A stretch of DNA of 9,336 nucleotides, taken from contig JAGBQS010000291.1 in assembly GCA_017632695.1 (NCBI GenBank), forward strand, positions 1 through 9,336, given 5' to 3'. Shown here in pieces: positions 1 to 5,929 of this stretch (within the stretch, counting starts at the first letter, position 1; each line of letters starts with the position of its first letter). The stretch is from Bacteroidales bacterium (lineage in GTDB: Bacteria > Bacteroidota > Bacteroidia > Bacteroidales > UBA3663). Below the pieces are notes generated by a model. It was not told the DNA's origin and searched no databases. It saw only the letters and a program-made list of their open reading frames with translations. Made by a program: the position numbers and the translations under genes.

Positions 1-7
1 AAAAACA

Positions 8-28
8 CCCGGAAATGAATTTTTCGGG
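8..28. terminator. Short stem-loop upstream of the first promoter, possible terminator
   Basis: CCCGGAAA (8-15) pairs with TTTTCGGG (21-28), including one G-T pair, around a 5-base loop. A run of five A residues (1-5) precedes it, which is a T-run on the opposite strand. As a terminator it therefore looks stronger for leftward transcription. For a rightward gene ending left of the window the following sequence is only moderately T-rich. No gene end is visible here, so the role is an inference. Confidence 0.35.
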
Positions 29-35
29 CCTTAAA

Positions 36-67
36 TTTGTGTATTTGAAAGATTATCACTACATTTG
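36..67 (+). promoter_or_regulatory. Bacteroidota-type promoter for the first operon
   Basis: TTTG at 36-39 and TACATTTG at 60-67 match the Bacteroidota -33 (TTTG) and -7 (TAnnTTTG) elements exactly, with a 20-base spacer. Transcription would start near 72-76, giving a leader of about 30 bases before the ATG at 105. It is the only good promoter found upstream of the first six genes, so it probably drives at least the metallo-hydrolase gene and possibly the whole run. Assignment is by consensus only. Confidence 0.75.
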
Positions 68-104
68 CGGCTGAAACCTCCTCTATAACCAAATAACAAA
101 CTAT

Positions 105-887
105 ATGAAAAAACTGATTGCCTGTCTGTTGGCTGCCTCCGGCTTCCTGTGCACCAATCTGAAAGGCGGAACCGTAGAAAAGGAAGAAGCCGGAATGCCT
201 GTAACTGCCGATACGTACGAGGTGGATGTTTTCCAGACCAAGAGCGGAAAAACCGTAAGGTTCCATGCACTGATGCATGCCAGCATCCGAATTGAGTACG
301 ACGGGAAAGAAATACAGATTGACCCCGTTGCCCGATTGCGAGACCGGACCATCGACTACTCCCGGATGCCCAAGGCCGACTTTATTTTAGTGACACACGA
401 ACACGGTGACCATTACGATGCTGAAACCCTGAAACTCCTATCGGCCGAAAATACTAAACTGATTCTGAATCGCCGCTGCGCCGAGATGTTCGGAACCGGT
501 CAGGCGATGGAGAACGGCAACCTTTTGCAGTTGGCCGACGATATCACCGTAGAGGCCGTTCCCGCCTACAACACAACGGAGGGTCACCTTCAGTTCCACC
601 CCAAAGGACGCGATAATGGCTATATCCTGACCCTCGACGGTCTGCGTATTTATCTGGCAGGCGATACCGAGGACATTCCGGAAATGGAATCTGTCCGCGA
701 TATCGATATTGCCTTCCTGCCCTGCAACCAGCCTTATACAATGACGCCCGAACAGCTGATAAAAGCTGCCCGAACCATCCGGCCCAAGGTTGTTTTCCCC
801 TATCACTACGGACAGACGGACGTCGGCGGTATCCCTTCGCAGTTGCAAGGCAACGGCATCGAAGTGCGTATCAGGCACTACGAATAA
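105..887 (+). CDS. Exported metallo-beta-lactamase-fold hydrolase (UlaG-like superfamily)
   Basis: This is a 260-residue member of the metallo-beta-lactamase fold, in the branch related to UlaG and UPF0173 hydrolases. The metal-binding signature THEHGDH is at residues 97-103 (His98, His100, Asp102, His103). Likely further ligands are His165 in the FHPKG stretch, Asp187 in AGDTE and His234 in PYHYG, so a complete dinuclear metal site is present. The N-terminus (MKK, then a hydrophobic stretch to about residue 16) looks like a signal peptide, implying a periplasmic enzyme. A Cys at residue 16 has a Leu before it, so it is not a good lipobox. The start at 105 lies about 30 bases behind a strong promoter and puts the signal peptide first. 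The substrate is unknown: family members hydrolyse lactones, phosphoesters and other esters. Its position at the head of a run of oxidoreductase genes would suit a lactonase-like role, but that is a guess. Confidence 0.88.
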   Translation: MKKLIACLLAASGFLCTNLKGGTVEKEEAGMPVTADTYEVDVFQTKSGKTVRFHALMHASIRIEYDGKEIQIDPVARLRDRTIDYSRMPKADFILVTHEHGDHYDAETLKLLSAENTKLILNRRCAEMFGTGQAMENGNLLQLADDITVEAVPAYNTTEGHLQFHPKGRDNGYILTLDGLRIYLAGDTEDIPEMESVRDIDIAFLPCNQPYTMTPEQLIKAARTIRPKVVFPYHYGQTDVGGIPSQLQGNGIEVRIRHYE

Positions 888-944
888 CTTCAGTTTCGCA
901 TCTTTAGTGTTTTTTGATGTTTAACCAATTAATTAAATTTAAAT

Positions 945-1700
945 ATGAGTAAGATTGTTTTGATAACTGGTGCTACAAGCGGTATCGGACTTGCCTGCAC
1001 CAGGAAGTTCGCCGAGAATGGCGACAAGCTGATCCTGACAGGCCGCAATGAGCAGCGGCTGACAGAAATCGCACAGGAACTCACGGCAAAAGGGACAGAA
1101 GTGAGAACTTTGGTATTCGATGTCAGAGACCGAGAACAGGCCCGGCAGCATCTTGCCGGACTGCCCCAAGAATGGCAAAACATCGATGTGCTGATCAACA
1201 ATGCCGGTCTGGCGTTGGGTCTGGAACCCGAATACCAGGGAAGCTTTGAGGATTGGGACACCATGATTGATACCAACATCAAGGGACTGCTGACGATGAC
1301 GCGCCTCGTTGTGCCCGGTATGGTGGAACGCAACCGCGGACACATTATTAATATAGGATCGGTGGCAGGCGATGCAGCCTATGCCGGCGGAAACGTCTAT
1401 TGTGCCACCAAAGCTGCCGTGAAGACCCTCAGCGACGGTCTGCGCATTGATGTGGCCGATACTGCCGTGCGCGTAACCAACCTCAAGCCCGGACTTGTTG
1501 AAACCAACTTCAGCAACATCCGCTTTCACGGCGATACCGGTCGCGCTGCCAATGTTTACAAAGGCATCAAGCCGCTTACGGGCGACGACATCGCCGATGT
1601 AGCCCTCTATGCCGCCAACGCTCCCGAGCACGTTCAGATTGCCGAAGTGCTGATTCTGGCCACTCATCAGGCCAGCGGCAGCGTGATTGTCCGGAAGTAA
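945..1700 (+). CDS. Short-chain dehydrogenase/reductase, YdfG-like (NADP-dependent 3-hydroxy acid/carbonyl reductase)
   Basis: This is a classical short-chain dehydrogenase of 251 residues, the usual length. The cofactor motif TGATSGIG is at residues 8-15, NNAG at 85-88, the structural Asn111, and the catalytic Ser139, Tyr152 and Lys156 (YCATK). Arg34 after the second beta strand (TGRN) favours NADP(H). The C-terminal pattern with PGLVETNFS at 182-190, a following RFHGD and then PLTGDDIAD is typical of the YdfG group. Those enzymes oxidise L-allo-threonine, serine and 3-hydroxy acids, or run in reverse as malonic semialdehyde and carbonyl reductases. It is cytoplasmic, with no signal peptide. 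The ATG at 945 follows an A/T-rich leader with no Shine-Dalgarno sequence, and 24 bases separate its stop from the next start, suggesting co-transcription. The exact substrate is not readable from the sequence. Confidence 0.92.
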   Translation: MSKIVLITGATSGIGLACTRKFAENGDKLILTGRNEQRLTEIAQELTAKGTEVRTLVFDVRDREQARQHLAGLPQEWQNIDVLINNAGLALGLEPEYQGSFEDWDTMIDTNIKGLLTMTRLVVPGMVERNRGHIINIGSVAGDAAYAGGNVYCATKAAVKTLSDGLRIDVADTAVRVTNLKPGLVETNFSNIRFHGDTGRAANVYKGIKPLTGDDIADVALYAANAPEHVQIAEVLILATHQASGSVIVRK

Positions 1701-1724
1701 ATAACCGACAGAAACAAACACATT

Positions 1725-2837
1725 ATGAAATCATTCTTTTTCGCTGTCTTCCTGCTGTCAACCCTCATTTCGCTGCCCGCAACGGCACAACGCAGCACCA
1801 TCCGCAGCGGCGAAATATGGCCGGACGATACAGGAGTACACATCAATGCCCACGGAGGAGGCGTCCTCAGATATGGCGATACCTGGTACTGGTTCGGTGA
1901 ACATAAAAGCGAACATACCAGCGATGCGTTGGTCGGCGTGACGTGCTATTCATCGAAGGATCTGGTTAACTGGCACAACTGCGGCGTAGCCCTGAGCGTA
2001 ACAGACGAGCGCGGCCACGACATTGAACGCGGCTGCATCCTGGAACGTCCGAAGGTAATATACAACCCGGTAACGAAGAAGTTCTGCATGTGGTTCCACC
2101 TCGAACTGAAAGGCCGGGGATATGGAGCTGCCCGATATGGTGTGGCTGTAGCGGAGCGTCCGGAAGGGCCTTACCGGTTCCTCTATTCGCAACGTGCCGA
2201 TGCAGGAACCTGGCCCGTAGAGTTCGGAGCACAGGAATTAGCCGTTGCGGATACACTCAACGAGGCCAACTACAAGGAGTGGTGGACACCCTCGTGGCGC
2301 AAAGCCGTTGGTCAGGGTCTCATCCTGAAACACGACTTCGGAGAAGGACAGATGTCGCGCGACATGACGCTCTTTGTGGACGATGACGGCAAAGCATACC
2401 ATATCTTCTCATCGGAAGAGAACCTCACCCTGCATATAGCCGAACTGACCAACGACTATCTGCACCATACCGGACGCTATACGCGTGTGGCTCCGGCAGG
2501 TCATAACGAGGCTCCGGCTATTTTTAAGCACAACGGCACCTACTGGATGATAACCAGCGGCTGTACGGGTTGGGCGCCCAACGAGGCCCGCATGTTCTCG
2601 GCACCCTCTGTCTGGGGTCCGTGGACGCAACACCCCAATCCCTGTCGGGGACCCAAGGCAGATCTTACCTTCGGCGGACAAAGCACCTTTGTAATCACCC
2701 TTGAGGAAGGTAAGTACATCTTTATGGCCGACATCTGGCGACCCCGTCACCCCATCGATGCCCGTTACATCTGGTTACCCATCGGATTTGAAAACAACAA
2801 ACCAATCATCCGCTGGCAGGATGAATGGAATTTCTGA
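1725..2837 (+). CDS. Exported GH43-like glycosidase with atypical catalytic residues (subfamily 24/34-like)
   Basis: This 370-residue protein has a clear signal peptide with likely cleavage after residue 21 (ATA|Q), followed by a single five-bladed beta-propeller domain of the GH43 type. The first blade reads INAHGGGVLRYGDTWYWFGE (40-59), placing His43 where most GH43 enzymes carry the general-base Asp. The ERPK motif (Glu107), NEAP (Glu262) and GGQS (Gln319) match the alternative arrangement of the clade holding exo-beta-1,3-galactanases and relatives. There a Glu is the acid and a Gln is proposed to help position the water. Characterised members of this clade remove galactose, galactofuranose or arabinofuranose from arabinogalactan-type glycans, so beta-xylosidase labels should be treated with caution. 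It probably acts in the periplasm. It sits alone among oxidoreductase genes, 24 bases after one and 21 before the next. Family placement is firm; subfamily and substrate are inferred. Confidence 0.85.
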   Translation: MKSFFFAVFLLSTLISLPATAQRSTIRSGEIWPDDTGVHINAHGGGVLRYGDTWYWFGEHKSEHTSDALVGVTCYSSKDLVNWHNCGVALSVTDERGHDIERGCILERPKVIYNPVTKKFCMWFHLELKGRGYGAARYGVAVAERPEGPYRFLYSQRADAGTWPVEFGAQELAVADTLNEANYKEWWTPSWRKAVGQGLILKHDFGEGQMSRDMTLFVDDDGKAYHIFSSEENLTLHIAELTNDYLHHTGRYTRVAPAGHNEAPAIFKHNGTYWMITSGCTGWAPNEARMFSAPSVWGPWTQHPNPCRGPKADLTFGGQSTFVITLEEGKYIFMADIWRPRHPIDARYIWLPIGFENNKPIIRWQDEWNF

Positions 2838-2858
2838 TTACTTAAACTTAATTATTTT

Positions 2859-4043
2859 ATGAAGGATTTTAATTACTATGCGCCGACCGAAGTCGTGTTC
2901 GGCCGTCAATCGGAAGAGCAGGTGGCTCGTCTGGTCAGAAAATACGGAGGAACGAAGGTTCTGGTTCACTACGGGGGCAAAAGTGCCGAACGGTCGGGTT
3001 TGCTCGACAAGGTTTGCCGATTGCTGACCGAAAGTGGAATCGGGTTCGTGAAACTGGGAGGCGTGGTGCCCAATCCGCGTCTGTCGCTGGCCCGTAAGGG
3101 TATCGGAATCTGTAAAGAAGAAGGCATCGACTTTATTCTGGCAGTTGGAGGCGGAAGCGTCATCGATTCGTCCAAATGCATCGCCTATGGCGTTTGCTAC
3201 GATGGTGATGTATGGGATTTCTATCTGGGAAAGGCCAAAGCTACAGCTATGTTACCCGTAGCCTGCGTGCTGACTATCCCTGCCGCCGGAAGCGAGATGA
3301 GCGAGGCCAGCGTGATTACCAACGAGGACGGCGATGTGAAGCTGGGCTACGGCAACAACCTTTCACGCCCGAAGTTTGCCATCATGAACCCGGAACGCAC
3401 TTTTACCCTGCCTCCATACCAGACGGCAGCAGGCGTAACCGATATGATGATGCACACTATGGAACGTTATTTTACCAAAGACGATGACATGGATCTGACC
3501 ACCGATCTGGCCGAAGCCATGCTGCGTAATATCAGGACAGCCGTCTTTGCCGTACTCAAAAACCCCGAAGACTATCGCTATCGCGCCCAAATCATGTGGG
3601 GAGGCAGCCTGATGCACAATGGTCTGACGGGTTGCGGCGTTGCCGACGACTGGGCCACACACCAGCTGGAACACGAACTGAGCGGAATGTTCGATGTCAC
3701 ACACGGTGCCGGTCTGGCTGCCATCTGGCCCAGCTGGGCCCGCTATGTGCTGCACGAGAACCTTTCGCGCTTTGTGCGCTTTGCCGTTAACGTGATGGAT
3801 GTTCCCAACGACTTCACCGATCCCGAAGGAACGGCTCTCAAGGGTATCGAGGCTATGGAACGATTCTATCATGCCATCGGTATGCCTGTTAACATCCGGG
3901 AACTCATCGGCCGCGAAATTACCGACGAAGAAATCCGGGAGATGACCCGCAAGTGCAGCCGTAACGGTGCAGCAACCTGCGGCTGCCTGAAGGTCCTGAA
4001 AGCCGAAGATATGAAGGCAATTTATACGATGGCAAAAGGATGA
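2859..4043 (+). CDS. Iron-containing alcohol dehydrogenase, YqhD/butanol-dehydrogenase-like
   Basis: This is a 394-residue cytoplasmic group III metal-dependent alcohol dehydrogenase, close in length to E. coli YqhD. The N-terminus (FNYYAPTEVVFG) is typical. GGGS at residues 97-100 belongs to the nucleotide-binding site. GGKS at 39-42 resembles the Gly-Gly-x-Ser stretch of NADPH-preferring YqhD/BDH enzymes. The four metal ligands are present at the expected places: Asp195 and His199 (GVTDMMMH), His268 (DWATHQLEHE) and His282 (THGAGLA). The likely reaction is NADPH-dependent reduction of short or sugar-derived aldehydes to alcohols. The start is supported by the family-typical N-terminus and a 21-base gap from the preceding stop. 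Next to a YdfG-like reductase and a Gfo/Idh/MocA enzyme it fits a carbonyl-reducing module, though the physiological aldehyde is unknown. Confidence 0.92.
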   Translation: MKDFNYYAPTEVVFGRQSEEQVARLVRKYGGTKVLVHYGGKSAERSGLLDKVCRLLTESGIGFVKLGGVVPNPRLSLARKGIGICKEEGIDFILAVGGGSVIDSSKCIAYGVCYDGDVWDFYLGKAKATAMLPVACVLTIPAAGSEMSEASVITNEDGDVKLGYGNNLSRPKFAIMNPERTFTLPPYQTAAGVTDMMMHTMERYFTKDDDMDLTTDLAEAMLRNIRTAVFAVLKNPEDYRYRAQIMWGGSLMHNGLTGCGVADDWATHQLEHELSGMFDVTHGAGLAAIWPSWARYVLHENLSRFVRFAVNVMDVPNDFTDPEGTALKGIEAMERFYHAIGMPVNIRELIGREITDEEIREMTRKCSRNGAATCGCLKVLKAEDMKAIYTMAKG

Positions 4044-4073
4044 AAATAATCATCAGATAAAAACAAACAGCTT

Positions 4074-5084
4074 ATGAAAGTAGGTATCATTGGTGCGGGA
4101 CGGATTGCCGGAATAGCAGCCGAAACCCTCAACAGACTAAGCGACATCGAGGCTTATGCCATCGGTTCGCGGTCAATAGAAAAAGCGGAAGAATTTGCCG
4201 CCAGATGGAACATGCCCAAAGCGTATGGTTCGTACGATGAACTGATAGCAGATCCGGACGTGGATCTTGTGTATGTTGCCACACCGCATTCCCATCATTT
4301 TGAAGTCACATGCAAGGCAATCATGGCCGGCAAGCCGTGTCTGGTGGAAAAGGCATTCATGGCGAATGCCGATCAGGCAAGGAAAGTAATTGAGCTGGCT
4401 CATGAACGAGGCGTTTTCCTTGCCGAAGCCATCTGGACACGCTACCAGCCTGCCGTAAGCATTGTCCGCAAAATCATCGCCGAAGGACGCATCGGACAGG
4501 TTCGGCTCATTACTGCCACCCTGGGTTATTCAATGGGTAATAAACCACGCATCATGCTGCCCGAACTGTGCGGCGGAGCCTTACTCGACCTGGGCGTTTA
4601 CGCCTTGAACTTCGTCCGCATGTTTACAAGCCTGCCTGCACGAGGCGGACTTTCAGAAGGACAACGGGGAGGAAGCGACATCGTAAGCATTAACGGACAA
4701 TGCGTGAAATCGGCAACCGGAATGGACCTTACCAACGCCATTACCATGACGCTTTCGAACGGCATCCTGGCCAACGTCCAGTCATCGGCACAATGTGTGG
4801 GCGATAACATCGGAGTCATTGCCGGTTCCGATGGCAACCTGATCATCGATAATATCAACAACCCGCAGACCATCACCGTCAACGGTCCCCATCGCTCCTT
4901 TGTTGAAACCATACGCGTGCCGCAGCAGATTACAGGCTACGAGTACGAGTTCCAGGCTTGTCGGGATGCGCTTGCTGCAGGTTTGCTGGAACCCGACGAG
5001 ATGCCTCATGCCGAAACCCTCTTCATCATGCGTCTCATGGATGATTTGCGTCGGAAGTGGGGCGTCCGCTACCCGATGGATTAA
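4074..5084 (+). CDS. Gfo/Idh/MocA family NAD(P)-dependent oxidoreductase
   Basis: This 336-residue protein begins directly with a Rossmann fold (GIIGAGRIAG, residues 4-13) and has no signal peptide, so it is cytoplasmic. ATPHSHH at 69-75 and the catalytic-lysine region VEKAF at 91-95 (Lys93) mark the cofactor and active sites. The C-terminal sheet domain begins around residue 122 and carries GGALLDLGVYALN at 167-179. The family oxidises or reduces sugars, inositols, dihydrodiols and similar polyols, and the substrate cannot be told from motifs. An oddity is the stretch SLPARGGLSEGQRGGS at residues 186-201. It falls where relatives have a short turn, and looks like an insertion of about 14 residues. 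The reading frame stays open through it and the rest of the protein is intact. The gene starts 30 bases after the alcohol dehydrogenase stop, as expected for an operon. Confidence 0.9.
   Translation: MKVGIIGAGRIAGIAAETLNRLSDIEAYAIGSRSIEKAEEFAARWNMPKAYGSYDELIADPDVDLVYVATPHSHHFEVTCKAIMAGKPCLVEKAFMANADQARKVIELAHERGVFLAEAIWTRYQPAVSIVRKIIAEGRIGQVRLITATLGYSMGNKPRIMLPELCGGALLDLGVYALNFVRMFTSLPARGGLSEGQRGGSDIVSINGQCVKSATGMDLTNAITMTLSNGILANVQSSAQCVGDNIGVIAGSDGNLIIDNINNPQTITVNGPHRSFVETIRVPQQITGYEYEFQACRDALAAGLLEPDEMPHAETLFIMRLMDDLRRKWGVRYPMD
4632..4673 (+). repeat. Apparent 42 bp in-frame insertion inside the Gfo/Idh/MocA gene
   Basis: This segment encodes LPARGGLSEGQRGG (protein residues 187-200), rich in Gly, Arg and Pro, unlike the flanking sequence. 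Removing it would leave MFTS joined to SDIVSINGQ, a normal-length loop for the family. The length is an exact multiple of three. GCCT (4630-4633) and AGGC (4643-4646) can form a very small stem. The judgement that it is an insertion comes from my recollection of how relatives read, not from an alignment. Confidence 0.3.
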
Positions 5085-5153
5085 AAACATATCAGCCTCA
5101 TAACCCTAAAAAGGAAGTGAAGTTTATTAAGTTAATTATAATAATGTTGTAAA

Positions 5154-5771
5154 ATGAAAAAGATTTTATGGAGTGCCTTAGTAGCACTGGTGTCGCTGTC
5201 AGGCTGCTCTGACTGCAACACACAAGACGTCAAGTCAGCACCTTCGTTTGATGAAGTATTAACCTCTCGCAGAAGCATCCGGAACTACGATGCAACCAAA
5301 ACAATTTCGGAAGCTGAGGTACGCGACCTGATGCTGGCAACACAGGATGCACCCTCTTGGGCCAACCAGCAGCCAACCAGATACTATGTTGCCATCAGTC
5401 CTGAAAAGGTGGCGGCCGTACAGGATATGGTGGGCGGCAACAAAGACCGGATTAAAAATGCCCCGGTTCTTATCGTCTCGACCTTTGAACGCGGAAAGTC
5501 CGGATTCTTCCAGGGTAACCAGACCAACGAAGTGGGCGACGGTTGGGGTGCCTACGACAACGGCTTGAGTAACTGCTATCTGATTCTGAAAGCAAGAGCC
5601 ATGGGCTTCGATACGCTCATTATGGGCATACGCGATGCCGATCAGCTCAGGGAACTGTTCGCCATTCCGGACAACGAGACCATTATGGCCGTCATTGCCT
5701 TAGGTTATCGTGCAGAAGAACCTACCCGACCAGGCCGAAAGGTACTGGATGAAATCGTGAAATTCTTCTGA
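5154..5771 (+). CDS. Lipoprotein nitroreductase-family flavoprotein
   Basis: This 205-residue protein has a lipoprotein signal peptide: MKK, a hydrophobic core, then the lipobox LSGC with Cys18 as the predicted lipidation site. The mature part of about 187 residues is a complete nitroreductase-fold FMN enzyme. SRRSIRNYD (38-46) is the FMN-phosphate-binding start. APSWANQQP (66-74) and the C-terminal ALGYRAEEP followed by RPGRK (182-196) are also family hallmarks. Members reduce nitro groups, quinones or other electron-poor compounds with NAD(P)H. A lipid anchor would put this enzyme in the envelope, where the electron donor is unclear. The residues after Cys18 (SDCNTQD) do not match the acidic surface-export signal described for Bacteroides lipoproteins, so a periplasm-facing location is more likely. 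It follows the previous gene by 69 A/T-rich bases with no good promoter, so it may be the last gene of the operon. Confidence 0.88.
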   Translation: MKKILWSALVALVSLSGCSDCNTQDVKSAPSFDEVLTSRRSIRNYDATKTISEAEVRDLMLATQDAPSWANQQPTRYYVAISPEKVAAVQDMVGGNKDRIKNAPVLIVSTFERGKSGFFQGNQTNEVGDGWGAYDNGLSNCYLILKARAMGFDTLIMGIRDADQLRELFAIPDNETIMAVIALGYRAEEPTRPGRKVLDEIVKFF

Positions 5772-5794
5772 TTTCAATAAATTATTCAAAAATA

Positions 5795-5826
5795 TTTGGC
5801 AGTTTCGAAGGAATATAGTATCTTTG
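5795..5826 (+). promoter_or_regulatory. Bacteroidota-type promoter for the GH3-GH43 operon
   Basis: TTTG at 5795-5798 and TATCTTTG at 5819-5826 match the -33 and -7 consensus exactly with a 20-base spacer. Transcription should begin around 5831-5835, leaving an untranslated leader of about 95-100 bases before the ATG at 5930. The -33 element overlaps the left arm of an inverted repeat, so a bound regulator or a DNA structure could affect initiation. Confidence 0.8.
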
Positions 5827-5844
5827 CACCCGAAGAAACTGCCA
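5797..5844. repeat. Perfect 10-bp inverted repeat bracketing the GH3 promoter core
   Basis: TGGCAGTTTC at 5797-5806 is the exact reverse complement of GAAACTGCCA at 5835-5844, with 28 bases between the arms. The -7 element and predicted start lie inside, and the -33 element overlaps the left arm by two bases. In RNA read through from upstream, the arms could form a 10-bp stem. It would be followed seven bases later by a run of five T residues at 5851-5855, a loosely terminator-like layout. It could also be an operator for a dimeric regulator. Confidence 0.6.
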
Positions 5845-5867
5845 GATTAGTTTTTAGCAGTTATTCG
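5831..5867 (+). promoter_or_regulatory. Predicted hairpin at the 5' end of the GH3 transcript
   Basis: CGAA (5831-5834) pairs with TTCG (5864-5867), and AACTGC (5837-5842) pairs with GCAGTT (5857-5862). This gives ten pairs with a small 2/1 internal loop and a 14-base terminal loop. It starts almost exactly at the predicted transcription start. It uses the same bases as the right arm of the promoter inverted repeat, so the two structures exclude each other. It could protect the mRNA 5' end or act in regulation; the pairing is seen, the function is inferred. Confidence 0.45.
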
Positions 5868-5929
5868 ATACGTGCCTTTTCTAATTCAGCTCTAAAGCCG
5901 TCTGACATACACAACACAATAATAATACA

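Noticed and set aside
141..155. Lipoprotein attachment at Cys16 of the metallo-hydrolase
   Set aside because: The residue before the Cys is Leu (GFLC), which does not fit a lipobox; an ordinary signal peptide is more likely.
876..915. Weak terminator-like structure after the first gene (CACTA/TAGTG, CGAA/TTCG, then six T residues)
   Set aside because: The stems are short, the right arms are split by a 6-base bulge, and the structure overlaps the end of the coding sequence; too weak to annotate.
888..944. Possible promoter before the short-chain dehydrogenase gene (TTTG at 913-916, TAAATTTA at 934-941)
   Set aside because: The spacer is only 17 bases, the -7 element has a mismatch, and transcription would begin at or after the start codon.
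939..1721. A 260-codon minus-strand frame opposite the short-chain dehydrogenase gene
   Set aside because: The + strand gene has every family motif and the antisense protein has none.
5111..5117. AAGGAAG resembling a Shine-Dalgarno sequence
   Set aside because: It lies more than 35 bases from the nitroreductase ATG, no other credible start follows it, and other genes here lack such sites.
5085..5153. Possible promoter before the nitroreductase gene (TAATGTTG at 5142-5149)
   Set aside because: It has a mismatch in the -7 element, no TTTG at the right distance, and would start transcription inside the gene.
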